Below, one piece after another: positions 1-8,450 of a stretch of 64,000 nt of DNA (its first letter is position 1; each line of letters starts with the position of its first letter). The DNA is from Hymenobacter metallicola (GTDB lineage Bacteria; Bacteroidota; Bacteroidia; Cytophagales; Hymenobacteraceae), in contig NZ_SRMB01000001.1 in the NCBI RefSeq assembly GCF_004745645.1, forward strand, positions 806,001-870,000, given 5' to 3'. A program made the position numbers and the translations under genes. A model generated the notes under the pieces. That model searched no databases and was not told the origin of the DNA. It saw nothing but the letters and a program-made list of their open reading frames with translations.

Positions 1-306
1 AGCGCAGTGCTGCGGCATACCATCGGAGAGGTGCTGGACCACGCCCGGCAGCAGCAGGTTACGGCCTGGATTGCCGATGACCGCCTACTCGGGCCCGTTC
101 GCCCCGCCGACCTGGAGTGGATTGCCCGGGAAATGCTGCCCGAACTGGTGAAGATGGGGCTTCGGCGGTTTGCCCGCGTGGAAGCCGCCGACCCCCTTAA
201 CAAGCTGCTGATCGGGCAGGTGCAGGAGACGGCCGAACCGCTCTTGCCTTTTGAGATGCGCACCTTTACCGACCTGCTAGCTGCCCGCGCCTGGGCCTGC
301 GGCTAG
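1..306 (+). CDS. STAS-like / SpoIIAA-like protein, 3' part of gene
   Basis: The frame is already open at the first base, so the gene starts before the window. A GTG at 7 is possible but nothing favours it as the real start. About 101 codons are visible, ending in TAG at 304-306. The residues follow an alpha/beta pattern (ITAWIADDR-like strand, then two helices with WIAREMLPEL and FARVEAADPL), as in small STAS-fold proteins of Bacteroidota that lack a clear partner. No catalytic residue is recognised. The gene is convergent with the tryptophan dioxygenase gene, and a strong shared hairpin lies between the two stops. Function is unknown; the fold assignment is inferred from pattern only. Confidence 0.55.
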   Translation, partial: SAVLRHTIGEVLDHARQQQVTAWIADDRLLGPVRPADLEWIAREMLPELVKMGLRRFARVEAADPLNKLLIGQVQETAEPLLPFEMRTFTDLLAARAWACG

Positions 307-321
307 CGACAGAGCCCCAAT

Positions 322-378
322 ACCCCGCGGGGCCCGGGAGCAGAAGGCGTATCCTTCCGTTCCCGGGCCCCGCGGGGT
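322..378. terminator. Bidirectional hairpin between convergent genes
   Basis: A perfect 18-bp inverted repeat (arms 322-339 and 361-378) encloses a 21-nt loop that itself contains an inner 5-bp stem (343-347 with 353-357). It lies between the stop of the left-edge gene and the stop of the dioxygenase gene, so it can terminate both. Neither side has a long T run. Confidence 0.7.
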
Positions 379-380
379 TG

Positions 381-1358
381 TTAGCTTCGGGCTTCTTCCA
401 AAATGCTTTCCACCCAGTTCTTACCCCAGTCTTCCAACTCCTGCGAAGTCCAGAGCTGGGGGTAGAAGATGCGCTTCTGAAATTTGGGAGGCAGGTATTT
501 CTTCCAGTTAGTGCCGCCGGTGGCCGCCAGGGCCGTGGGGTCGCGCTCCAGGTAGCGCACCGCCGATTTAAAGTGCATCAAAGGCCAGTTGATGTTCACG
601 TTGGTGTCGAGCAACTTCAGCTGGCGAATCAGGCGCGGGTGCTGCTGGTCTTCCTGGGGCAGGCGCTGCACCACGGTCCATACGTTGCGGTCCTGGTACT
701 CGGCCGCGTGCTGGCTGAGCTGCTTGGTGTATTTTTTCTCGAACTGAATCAGGGTCAGGGCTTTGGCGCCGGTTTCTTCGATGGTGGCCCCGGCCTTCCA
801 GTAGATGCAGCCCATGAGCTCGTCGTGGGCGGCGGCTTCGCCCAGCAGGCGGCGCTTCTCCTTGTTGAGCAGGTTGTCGAGCGAGGTGGAGGCAATTTCA
901 ATCATGCGGTACTGCACGCTTTGAAAGCCCGAGGCGGGCATCAGGGCCATGCGAAACTGCAGAAACTGATTCTTGTCCATGCCGTCGACCATCACGTCGA
1001 ACGAGTCAATCAGGTTCTCGAAGTAACGGTTGATGCGGCCCAGGCGCAGCACCAGCTCGCCCACGGTAGGGGCCGTGAGCTGCCCAATCTGCTCGTACTC
1101 GCAGAGGCAGAGCTTGAAGTAGAGCTCCGTAATCTGGTGGTACATGATAAAGATTCGCTCGTCGGGAATCTGGGTAAGCGGGCGCTGCAACGAGAGCAGC
1201 GTGTCCAGCTCGATGTAGTCCCAGTAGTTGACGTAGTCGGCGTAGTACAGGCCTTCGAGGTAGCCTGCTAAATCCTGGCCGTCGGCGGCGTACTTCTGCT
1301 GCAAACGGCGCAGCTGTTCGAGCACGGCGGGCGAGAATTCGTCCTGTGGCAGTGACAT
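381..1358 (-). CDS. kynA: Tryptophan 2,3-dioxygenase
   Basis: A 325-residue haem enzyme that opens the indole ring of L-tryptophan to N-formylkynurenine, the first step of the kynurenine route. The start chosen is the ATG at 1358 (MSLPQDEF), since the open frame upstream is low in complexity and unlike the family. Visible family features are YYADYVNYWDYIELDTLL near residues 38-55, and the haem-pocket motif HQITELYFKL with the conserved histidine at residue 74. The C-terminal GGTNWKKYLPP segment is typical of the Bacteroidota branch. The length is slightly above that of the tetrameric enzyme from Xanthomonas. It is divergent from the serine dehydratase gene, and both act in amino-acid breakdown. 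No other kynurenine gene is in the window. Confidence 0.93.
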   Translation of the reverse strand: MSLPQDEFSPAVLEQLRRLQQKYAADGQDLAGYLEGLYYADYVNYWDYIELDTLLSLQRPLTQIPDERIFIMYHQITELYFKLCLCEYEQIGQLTAPTVGELVLRLGRINRYFENLIDSFDVMVDGMDKNQFLQFRMALMPASGFQSVQYRMIEIASTSLDNLLNKEKRRLLGEAAAHDELMGCIYWKAGATIEETGAKALTLIQFEKKYTKQLSQHAAEYQDRNVWTVVQRLPQEDQQHPRLIRQLKLLDTNVNINWPLMHFKSAVRYLERDPTALAATGGTNWKKYLPPKFQKRIFYPQLWTSQELEDWGKNWVESILEEARS

Positions 1359-1572
1359 GAATGGGGGTGGTTGGAAGCGGGAGAAAGAAACCGTCGGGGT
1401 GGGAACGAGGGCACAAGGAACAAAAAAGCCGCCGAATCTGCCAGTTGCAGGCAACCCTTCGGCCTTAGCGCTCATCTACTGAGCAAAGGGTCGCCGGCAC
1501 GTGCCGGCCTCCTACGTAAGACTTGCTTTTTTGGTTGGTTTCCCGGTCAAAACACCTACTTTTAGCCCACTT

Positions 1573-2253
1573 ATGGCCGAGAAAAGCAGCATTTTCGATA
1601 TGATCGGACCCGTGATGATCGGGCCCAGCAGTTCGCACACGGCGGGCGTGGTGCGCATTGCCGGCGCCGCTATTCGCATCCTGGGCTCGTTGCCCACGCA
1701 CGCAATTATCACGTTTTACAACTCGTTTGCCCGCACCTACGAAGGCCACGGTTCCGACCGCGCCATCGTGGCCGGCCTGCTGGGCATGGCCACCGACGAC
1801 AAGCGCATCCGCGAGGCTTTCGAGCACGCCCAGCAGGCCGGCCTGCAGTACACCTTTCAAAGCGTGGGCAATGCCTCGACCATGCACCCCAACACCATTC
1901 GGCTGCAACTGCGCGATGAGCGCAGCGGCCACAGCGTAGAGGTTATCGGGCAAAGCCGCGGAGGAGGCGTGATCCGCATTGTGGAAGTTGATGGCTTTCC
2001 GTCCGATTTTTCGGCCTCCCTGCACACGCTCATCGTGGATGCCGACGACCGGCCCGGTTCTATTGCCTTTATTGCCTCCGTTATTGCCCACGACGATTGC
2101 AACATTGCCACCATGTTTGTGTCGCGCAAGGGCAAGAACGACGCGGCCCGCCAGTTTATCGAAATGGACTCCGGTATCAAGCAAATTACCCTCGAATACC
2201 TGCGCCAGCTCAGCTGGGTGCACCGAGTAACTTATATACCTAATATTGAATAA
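1573..2253 (+). CDS. sdaAB: L-serine ammonia-lyase, beta subunit
   Basis: A 226-residue protein, the beta subunit of the iron-sulfur-dependent L-serine dehydratase that converts serine to pyruvate and ammonia. The N-terminal GPVMIGPSSSHTAGVVRIAG motif is the family signature. The C-terminal third (about residues 148-220, LIVDADDRPGSIAFIASVI) is an ACT domain, a probable serine-sensing regulatory site. The ATG at 1573 (MAEKSSIFDMIGP) is preferred over an in-frame start at 1501. The alpha subunit, which carries the cluster-binding cysteines, is not in the window and must lie elsewhere. The gene stands just upstream of the TolC gene, but 39 nt separate them and the functions are unrelated. Confidence 0.9.
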   Translation: MAEKSSIFDMIGPVMIGPSSSHTAGVVRIAGAAIRILGSLPTHAIITFYNSFARTYEGHGSDRAIVAGLLGMATDDKRIREAFEHAQQAGLQYTFQSVGNASTMHPNTIRLQLRDERSGHSVEVIGQSRGGGVIRIVEVDGFPSDFSASLHTLIVDADDRPGSIAFIASVIAHDDCNIATMFVSRKGKNDAARQFIEMDSGIKQITLEYLRQLSWVHRVTYIPNIE

Positions 2254-2292
2254 TTAACTTTACCTCTTAGGCTTCATGCTGCTTCTCTCGTT

Positions 2293-3828
2293 ATGAAAAC
2301 ACCTCCTACCCAGATTTTACGCCAGCTGGCCGTTGCGGGCGTTGGCACCTTGCTGCTAAGCGCAGCAGCCCAGCCGGCTCTGGCGCAGACTACTTCGCCG
2401 GCGCAGCCTCCGGCGGGTTCTGTGCCCCCAACGGCTCCCAGTGGACCCTATTCGTTGCAGCGGGCCATCGACGTGGCCCTGCAAAACAACCTGACCATCC
2501 GTCAGCAACAACTCAGCGTCGAGAATACCAATGCCATCTTGCGCCAAAGCCGGGCGGCTGTGTTGCCCACGGCCAACGCCTCGGCCTCCCAGAGCTGGAA
2601 CTATGGTACCAACGTCGACCCGCTCACCTTTCAGTTTCAGAACCAGACCACCCGGGCCAACAACTTTTCGGTTTCGGCCGGTCTGAACCTGTTTTCGGGC
2701 TTTCAGGTCCGCAATACCATCAAGCGCAACCAGCTCGATTACCAGGCCGGCCTGAGCGACATTGAGAAGTCGCGCAATGACATTGCCCTGAACGTGGCCT
2801 CGTCGTTCCTGCAGCTGGTGCTAGCCCAGGAGCTGGTGCGCACCAATGAGGCGCGCGTCAACAGCAGCCAGCAGCAGGTGGCCCGTACCCAGAAGCTGCT
2901 CAAGGCCGGCAGCGTAGCGGAAAGCAACCTGCTCGACAGCCAGGCCCAGTTGGCTTCCGATGAACTCAACGTTATTACGGCCCAAAACCAGGTGGCCTTT
3001 TACAAGCTGCAGCTGGCCCAGCTGCTGAACCTGACCTCGGCCACCGGCTTCGAAATTGAGGTGCCCACGCTTCCCGACCCCGACGATGAAGCATCGTTCT
3101 CGGGCAATCCGGATGGCACTTACCAGACGGCTTTGGGCCTGATGCCCGAAATCAAGGCAGCCGACTTGCGGGTGCAAAGCTCCATGCGGACGGTGGACGT
3201 GGCCCGTGGGGCCTATTACCCGCGTTTTACGTTCGGGGCCAGTGTGTTTTCGGGCTACTCCTCGGCCCGTATTGGGCGCAAGCTCTCCGGCGACTCTACC
3301 ATCGTGCCCTCCGGCCTGATCTATGAGGTTACGCCCACCGGTCCGAAAGCCGTGCCCGGCCTAATTGCGGGCATTCCGCAGCCCCGCTTTGAGACGCTGC
3401 CCGAAGGCTTTACCTCACAGGTGAAAAATAACCTGGGTAAGCAGATCAACTTTAACCTATCCATCCCGATTCTCAACGGCTTGCAGGTGCGCACCAACGT
3501 GCAACGCTCCCAGATCGGGGTGAAGCAGGCCGAGCTGCAGGCCGAACAAAGCCGGCTGCAACTGCGCCAAAATATTCAGCAGGCCTACGCCGATGCCGTT
3601 GCGGCCCAGCGCCGCTACATCTCGGCCAAGCGCCAGACCGAAGCCCTGAGCACGGCGTATCGCAACTCCGAAATCCGCTTCAACAACGGTCTGCTCAACG
3701 GCACGGATTTTAACATTGCCAAAAACAACCTCTACGGGGCCGAATCCAGCATGATTCAGGCCAAGTACGAGTTCATCTTCCGGCGGAAAGTGCTGGACTT
3801 CTACGAAGGTCGTGGCCTCACTCTGTAA
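2293..3828 (+). CDS. TolC family outer membrane efflux protein
   Basis: A 511-residue protein. The signal peptide (about residues 1-32, ending PALAQ) is followed by a Pro/Thr-rich linker and two copies of the OEP fold: SLQRAIDVALQNNLTIRQQQ at about 54-73 opens the first, and the second ends with the YRNSEIRFNNGLLNGTDFNIA helix. Such proteins form trimeric outer-membrane channels for tripartite efflux or type I secretion. The next gene, 127 nt downstream, codes for the periplasmic adaptor, although a strong terminator lies between them. No inner-membrane transporter follows, so the cargo cannot be named. Confidence 0.9.
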   Translation: MKTPPTQILRQLAVAGVGTLLLSAAAQPALAQTTSPAQPPAGSVPPTAPSGPYSLQRAIDVALQNNLTIRQQQLSVENTNAILRQSRAAVLPTANASASQSWNYGTNVDPLTFQFQNQTTRANNFSVSAGLNLFSGFQVRNTIKRNQLDYQAGLSDIEKSRNDIALNVASSFLQLVLAQELVRTNEARVNSSQQQVARTQKLLKAGSVAESNLLDSQAQLASDELNVITAQNQVAFYKLQLAQLLNLTSATGFEIEVPTLPDPDDEASFSGNPDGTYQTALGLMPEIKAADLRVQSSMRTVDVARGAYYPRFTFGASVFSGYSSARIGRKLSGDSTIVPSGLIYEVTPTGPKAVPGLIAGIPQPRFETLPEGFTSQVKNNLGKQINFNLSIPILNGLQVRTNVQRSQIGVKQAELQAEQSRLQLRQNIQQAYADAVAAQRRYISAKRQTEALSTAYRNSEIRFNNGLLNGTDFNIAKNNLYGAESSMIQAKYEFIFRRKVLDFYEGRGLTL

Positions 3829-3847
3829 GCGAATCCAGGTCTGATGA

Positions 3848-3898
3848 AAGCCAGTAGTCCGAAAATTTAGTTCGGACTACTGGCTTCTTGCTTTTTTT
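3848..3898 (+). terminator. Rho-independent terminator after TolC gene
   Basis: A perfect 16-bp inverted repeat (3848-3863 with 3871-3886, 7-nt loop) is followed by a run of seven T at 3892-3898. It separates the TolC gene from the adaptor gene, so the adaptor is either transcribed from its own promoter or by partial read-through. Confidence 0.85.
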
Positions 3899-3955
3899 GC
3901 CCCAACTTTCCGCTGTTTCGCTCCAACCAACTAGTCGATTCGCTTTCTATCGAAC

Positions 3956-5344
3956 ATGAAAAACAACCGCTTACTATACATTTTACTGACTCTTGTCTTC
4001 GTGATGATTGTCGGCTTTGTAGCCGCCAAAAAGATGGGCTGGGTAGGCAAGCCCGCCGGCACGGAGGTAATGACGGCCAAGGCCGCGCCCACCACGATTG
4101 TTGAGAAAGTGAGTGCCTCGGGTAAGATTCAGCCCGAGACAGAAGTCAAAATCTCCCCCGACGTATCGGGCGAAATCATCGAGCTGTATGTAGCCGAGGG
4201 CGACTCGGTCAAGAAAGGCCAGCTACTGCTGCGCATCCGGCCCGATAACTACCAGGCCATGGTGAATATGCAGTCGGCCACGGTGGGCACCCAGCGCGCC
4301 AACGTGGGCCAGACCCAGGCCCGTTTGCAGCAGCTCATTGCCTCGGCCAAGCAAACCGAGCTGACCTACCGCCGCAATGCCTCGCTCTACAAGCAGAAGG
4401 TGATTTCGCAGGCCGACTACGAAGCCAGCAAAGCCGCCTACGATGCGTCGCAGGAGGAAATCAACTCGGCCCGCCAGAGCATTCGGGCCGCCCAGAGCAA
4501 CGTAGCCAGCGCCCAGGCCAGCTTGGAGGAAGCCCGCAAAAACCTGAACAAAACCACCATTTACGCCCCCGTGAGCGGCACGGTAAGCAAGCTGAACGTG
4601 GAGAAGGGCGAGCGGGTAGTAGGTACTTCGCAGATGGCCGGTACCGAAATCATGCGCATTGCCAACCTCAACTCGATGGAAGTGCGGGTGAACGTGAATG
4701 AAAACGACATCATCAACGTGCACCTCGGCGACTCGGTTGATGTGGAAGTGGACAGCTACGCCAGCAAGGACGAGAAATTCCGCGGCCAGGTAACCAGCAT
4801 TGCCAACACGGCCAAGGACGCCCTGACGGCTGAGGCCGTCACCGAGTTCGAAGTGCGCATCCGCCTGCTGCCCGAGTCGTACCGCCACCTGGTGCGCACG
4901 GTGCAGGGCCGCACGGTCGTGCCCTTCCGCCCCGGTATGACGGCCTCCGTGGACATTATCACCGACCGCAAGAGCAACGTGATGAGCGTGCCCCTGGCCG
5001 CCGTGACTACTCGCTCGGACAGCACCGCTACGGCTACGGCCGACAAGCCGCAGGAGCGGGGAGCCGCGGCCCCGGCCACTGACAAGGCGGCTCCCAAAAC
5101 CGACATTCAGGAAGTGGTCTTTGTAGTGCGCAACGGCAAGGCCGTGCTGACCCCTGTGAAAACCGGCATCAGCGACTTCTCCAACATTGAAATTCGCAGC
5201 GGCCTGCAGGCGGGCGACGAAGTGGTCAGCGGCCCGTTCCGGGCCGTAGCCAAAACCCTGAAGGATGGCGGCCCGGTAGTGGTGAAAGATGCCAAGACCA
5301 TCAATAAGGCCGCTCTAAAGGAAGAGCCCGAAGAAGACAAGTAA
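3956..5344 (+). CDS. HlyD/MacA-type periplasmic adaptor of an efflux pump
   Basis: A 462-residue membrane fusion protein. One membrane segment (residues 7-24) anchors it in the inner membrane. A split lipoyl/barrel-sandwich domain is visible as VSASGKIQPETEVKISPDVS (about 51-70) and, after a long coiled-coil hairpin rich in Ala, Gln and Ser (about 105-200), as IYAPVSGTVSKLNVEKGERV. A beta-barrel and membrane-proximal domain follow, with an Ala/Thr/Pro-rich insert near 360-385. It bridges the TolC channel and an ABC or RND pump. In many relatives an ABC permease and ATPase follow directly (MacAB-like), but here gpsA follows. Confidence 0.88.
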   Translation: MKNNRLLYILLTLVFVMIVGFVAAKKMGWVGKPAGTEVMTAKAAPTTIVEKVSASGKIQPETEVKISPDVSGEIIELYVAEGDSVKKGQLLLRIRPDNYQAMVNMQSATVGTQRANVGQTQARLQQLIASAKQTELTYRRNASLYKQKVISQADYEASKAAYDASQEEINSARQSIRAAQSNVASAQASLEEARKNLNKTTIYAPVSGTVSKLNVEKGERVVGTSQMAGTEIMRIANLNSMEVRVNVNENDIINVHLGDSVDVEVDSYASKDEKFRGQVTSIANTAKDALTAEAVTEFEVRIRLLPESYRHLVRTVQGRTVVPFRPGMTASVDIITDRKSNVMSVPLAAVTTRSDSTATATADKPQERGAAAPATDKAAPKTDIQEVVFVVRNGKAVLTPVKTGISDFSNIEIRSGLQAGDEVVSGPFRAVAKTLKDGGPVVVKDAKTINKAALKEEPEEDK

Positions 5345-5412
5345 GCCCACAACGGCGCCGGGAGCTACCAGGCGCGTGCCAAACGCTAACAGTCGCGTTT
5401 TCGGCTAGTTGG

Positions 5413-5453
5413 GAGGCCGGGAGCAGTTCTGCTCCCAGCCTCTCATTTTTTTT
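5413..5453 (+). terminator. Rho-independent terminator after adaptor gene
   Basis: A 13-bp stem with one mismatch (5413-5425 with 5430-5442, loop GTTC) is followed by eight T at 5446-5453. It ends the adaptor transcript just before gpsA. Confidence 0.85.
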
Positions 5454-5495
5454 GCCTAAACTCGGCTCCCTGACTCCCCAAATTCCCTTTCCCCA

Positions 5496-6485
5496 GTGGA
5501 CAAAATAGCCATGATTGGCGGCGGCTCCTGGGCCACTGCTCTAACCAAAATACTGTCGGAAAACGGGGCCCGCGTGGGCTGGTGGATGCGTAACAAAGAC
5601 GACGTGCAGCACCTGCTTCGTACCCGCCATAACCCGCGCTACCTGTCCTCCGTGGCCTTCGACTTAAGCCGCGTTTTCCCTTCTACCGAACTGAAAGAAA
5701 CGGTGGAAGAGGCCGATTGGCTGGTGCTGGCCGTGCCCGCCGCCTTCGTGCAAAGCTCCCTGGATAAGCTCGACCGGGATTCGCTGAAAAACAAGCGGGT
5801 CATTTCGGCCATCAAGGGCATGGTGCCCGGCAAGAATGTGCTGGTAACCGACTACGTGGCCGAGCGGTTTCGCCTGGCCCACGAGCGAATTGGCGTCGTA
5901 GCCGGGCCCTGCCACGCCGAGGAAGTGGCCTTGGAAAAGCAGAGCTACCTGACCATTGGCTCGCCCAGCCTGGGCCTGGCCGACGACTTTTGCCACTTGC
6001 TGCGCAACCGCTACGTGAAGGCCTACCCGATGGAAGACCTCGACGGTATTGAGTACTTCGCCGTCATGAAAAACATCATTGCCCTGACCTGCGGCATCGC
6101 CCACGGCCTGGGCTACGGCGACAATTTCCAGGCCGTGCTGGTTAGCAACGCGGTGCAGGAAATGCGGCGCTTCGTGCACGCCATGAACCCCCAGCCCCGG
6201 GATTTGTCGGCCTCGGCCTACCTCGGCGACTTGCTGGTGACGGCCTACTCGCAGTTTTCGCGCAACCGCACCTTCGGCAATATGATTGGGCGGGGCTACT
6301 CGGTCAAGTCGGCGCAGATGGAAATGAATATGGTGGCCGAGGGCTACTACGCCGTCAAGAGCATCCACGAACTCAACAAGAAGCTTGGCGTGCACATGCC
6401 CATTACTTCGGCGGCCTACCACGTGCTGTATGAGAAGATTTCGCCGGCCGTGGAGCTGGAGATTCTCAAGGAGAAGTTTCGGTAA
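5496..6485 (+). CDS. gpsA: NAD(P)H-dependent glycerol-3-phosphate dehydrogenase
   Basis: A 329-residue cytoplasmic enzyme that reduces dihydroxyacetone phosphate to sn-glycerol 3-phosphate, the entry point of phospholipid synthesis. The N-terminal Rossmann motif reads IGGGSWATAL (residues 7-16), VISAIKGM and the GPCHAEEV segment follow, and the catalytic lysine lies in EYFAVMKNIIAL. The start is a GTG at 5496, seven residues before the glycine motif, which is the expected spacing for the family. A terminator lies directly upstream. The next small gene begins 5 nt after the stop and may share the transcript. Confidence 0.95.
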   Translation: MDKIAMIGGGSWATALTKILSENGARVGWWMRNKDDVQHLLRTRHNPRYLSSVAFDLSRVFPSTELKETVEEADWLVLAVPAAFVQSSLDKLDRDSLKNKRVISAIKGMVPGKNVLVTDYVAERFRLAHERIGVVAGPCHAEEVALEKQSYLTIGSPSLGLADDFCHLLRNRYVKAYPMEDLDGIEYFAVMKNIIALTCGIAHGLGYGDNFQAVLVSNAVQEMRRFVHAMNPQPRDLSASAYLGDLLVTAYSQFSRNRTFGNMIGRGYSVKSAQMEMNMVAEGYYAVKSIHELNKKLGVHMPITSAAYHVLYEKISPAVELEILKEKFR

Positions 6486-6490
6486 ATGCT

Positions 6491-6943
6491 ATGTGGAATA
6501 CGCTAGCCAGCCAGGCCGATGTAGACCATCTAATGCAGGTGTACCGCGATTTTCATGACAGCTGTATCAAGGAAGTCGCGCTACAGAACCGGGAGTTTGT
6601 CAGTGAGGACTTGAGCATGAGTTTCGATAACCGGACTTTTGTGCGAATGCTGTTTCAAAGTCAATTCCGGGAGGCTTCGGTTATCGAAGTTGAGTTCGAA
6701 GACGTTGTCAGCTTCAATTGGGTCCAGGATGAGCGAAATGCCGATACAGGTCTTACAATATTGATGGAAGCCGTATGCTACTGGCAGGATGATACCTTGT
6801 ACTGGGCTGAGGATCTAGACTGGAGCGTAGATGCAGAAGATAAGAACGACTACCGATGGATTGCGGCCAAACAGGGGCGCTGGCGCATTGTAGAATCCGC
6901 TTTGGGTCCCGATACCAGACTGTCAGGACCAACCAATTCGTAG
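6491..6943 (+). CDS. Uncharacterised conserved protein with FHDSC motif
   Basis: A 150-residue acidic cytoplasmic protein with no signal peptide or membrane segment. The features that recur in relatives I recall are FHDSCIKE (about residues 21-28) and the later YWAEDLDW and RWIAAKQGRWR segments. No function is known to me. It begins 5 nt after gpsA. Its base composition is clearly more AT-rich than the flanking genes, with codons such as GAT, TTT and CAA more frequent, which suggests recent acquisition. Proteins of this size and acidity are common as orphan immunity-type genes in this group, but that is inference. It is followed by the DUF4259 gene, 37 nt away. Confidence 0.7.
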   Translation: MWNTLASQADVDHLMQVYRDFHDSCIKEVALQNREFVSEDLSMSFDNRTFVRMLFQSQFREASVIEVEFEDVVSFNWVQDERNADTGLTILMEAVCYWQDDTLYWAEDLDWSVDAEDKNDYRWIAAKQGRWRIVESALGPDTRLSGPTNS

Positions 6944-6980
6944 CTCATTTACGTTAGCTACTCCTAAAAACCAAACACCT

Positions 6981-7376
6981 ATGGGCACCTGGGGCTACTA
7001 TAACTTCGACAACGACGCGGCGGCCGACTTCGCCGAGGATTTTCGCGACAACCACACCGAGGCCGTACTCTACGAGGCCCTGGCCACGGCGGCCGAGGAA
7101 GAAGGCCCTTTGGAAGCCCACGAAGCCAGCGAAGCCTTGGCCGCGGCTGAAATCGTGGCGGCCATTCTGGGCAAGCCGGCCCAGGAGTTTCCCGTCGACC
7201 TGATTCCGGTGATTGTCAAGCTGGATGCTTCCGAAAGTGAGGATCTGCGCGAGCTGGCCATCGAAGCCGTCGAGGCCGTGGTGCGCAAGTCGGCGCTGCA
7301 GGAGCAGTGGGCCGCCAAGGATGACTACCAGAACTGGCAGCAGCTGCAGCAGGGGCTGCTGGAGCGTCTCAAGTAA
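6981..7376 (+). CDS. DUF4259 domain protein
   Basis: A 131-residue protein whose first residues, MGTWGYYNFDNDAAADFAEDF, match the DUF4259 pattern (MGTWG..xFDNDxAxDF). The rest is acidic and helical, with a middle part rich in Ala and Glu. The family is found as single genes across bacteria and has no established biochemical role; some members lie in immunity-gene arrays. The stop is followed after one base by the ATG of the EamA gene, so the two are probably co-transcribed. Confidence 0.85.
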   Translation: MGTWGYYNFDNDAAADFAEDFRDNHTEAVLYEALATAAEEEGPLEAHEASEALAAAEIVAAILGKPAQEFPVDLIPVIVKLDASESEDLRELAIEAVEAVVRKSALQEQWAAKDDYQNWQQLQQGLLERLK

Positions 7377-7377
7377 G

Positions 7378-7806
7378 ATGCCCTGGCTTGCCCTGGCGCT
7401 GCTGACGGCTTTTTGCCTGGCGCTCTACAACTTCTTTATCAAGCTGGCCTCCGACCAGCTGCCCGCGGCCGTAGGGGCCGTGGTGCTGCAGCTGGTAGCG
7501 GCGGTGCTGGGGGCGGTGTGGCTGCTCAAGCTCAAGCTGCAGGGGCAGCCGCTGCCTATTTCCGGCCAGGGCCTGCTGCTGGCCACCTTGGCCGGGGTGG
7601 GCGTGGGCCTGGCCGAAATCCTGACGTTTGTGGTTTTCAGCCGCGGGGTACCTTCCTCGGTGGGCACCCCCGTCATCGTGGGGGGCTCCGTGCTGCTCAC
7701 CGCGCTGCTCGGGCTGGTGGTGCTGCGCGAAACCCTGTCGTGGTCCCAGGCCCTGGGGCTGGCCAGCATTGTGGTCGGCATTGCTTTGCTGGCCCGGGGG
7801 CACTAG
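7378..7806 (+). CDS. Half-size EamA/DMT family transporter
   Basis: A 142-residue inner-membrane protein with five likely membrane helices (around residues 3-23, 32-54, 64-86, 93-113 and 119-138). It has one EamA unit instead of the usual two, so it probably works as a dimer. The ATG at 7378 is used, one base after the DUF4259 stop; an open frame that runs further upstream overlaps that gene and is not needed. The SSVGTPVIVGGSVLLTALLG and ETLSWSQALGLASIVVGIALL segments are typical of EamA domains. Substrate unknown. It is convergent with the following minus-strand gene; both TAG stops lie inside a short perfect hairpin (7801-7817). Confidence 0.8.
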   Translation: MPWLALALLTAFCLALYNFFIKLASDQLPAAVGAVVLQLVAAVLGAVWLLKLKLQGQPLPISGQGLLLATLAGVGVGLAEILTFVVFSRGVPSSVGTPVIVGGSVLLTALLGLVVLRETLSWSQALGLASIVVGIALLARGH

Positions 7807-7811
7807 CTCGG

Positions 7812-8243
7812 CTAGTGGGCTTGCTTTGCCTGCTCCTGACTGAGCACCTGCAGGCTACGGTGCAGGGCTGCGCACAGGTAGCTATGGTGGCAGGCCAGGT
7901 AGGTCGCCAGCTGGGAACCTTTGTACACAAAAATCTTGGCGTCGGGGTACCAGGGTTGCGCGTCGTTAGGCGGGCAGAAAATGGTGATGACCAGTTGGTA
8001 GTTTCCCCCGAAGGAAAGGCTCAGGGAGGCCCCGTGGTGTTCACTGTCCTGCCAGCCGCGCACTTTCCGCGGCCGAAAGGCTAACAATAGCGGTAAACAT
8101 TCCGTGAGTTGCGTAAGCGTAATTTTCTGGCAGGTTTCGGAAAGGGAGCCCACTAGCTCCAACTGCTTGGTTAGCTCGGCCTGAATTTTTTGGCTTAGTC
8201 GTTCGTGGGAATGAGCTTTTTTAAACAGTAACAATTTTTTCAT
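7812..8243 (-). CDS. Hypothetical protein, 143 residues
   Basis: The start used is the ATG at 8243 (MKKLLLFKKAHSHERL), because the 31 codons upstream look like non-coding sequence. The protein is soluble, with a helical first part (LSQKIQAELTKQLELVGSLSETCQKI), a central beta-rich part (HGASLSLSFGGNYQLVITIF) and a final helix. No family is recognised. It stands alone, convergent with the EamA gene and divergent from the MFS gene. It might be an effector-like or immunity-like orphan, but nothing in the sequence decides this. Confidence 0.55.
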   Translation of the reverse strand: MKKLLLFKKAHSHERLSQKIQAELTKQLELVGSLSETCQKITLTQLTECLPLLLAFRPRKVRGWQDSEHHGASLSLSFGGNYQLVITIFCPPNDAQPWYPDAKIFVYKGSQLATYLACHHSYLCAALHRSLQVLSQEQAKQAH

Positions 8244-8450
8244 ACAAGCGGCTGGCTCGGGAACGGACTGAGCTTCCCTTACCCGGGAAGTGGCCGTACA
8301 AAGGCCGTACGCGGCTAATTCGTTCCAGGCCGCCACACTATTTTTGCGTCGCTGGAGCGGGCGGTAGCCCGTTTCACCAGAAAGTGGGCGGGCCGCGAGA
8401 AGGATTACACTTCACCTGGGCCGGGTCAGGCGCGTGTCGCTCAGAACTTT

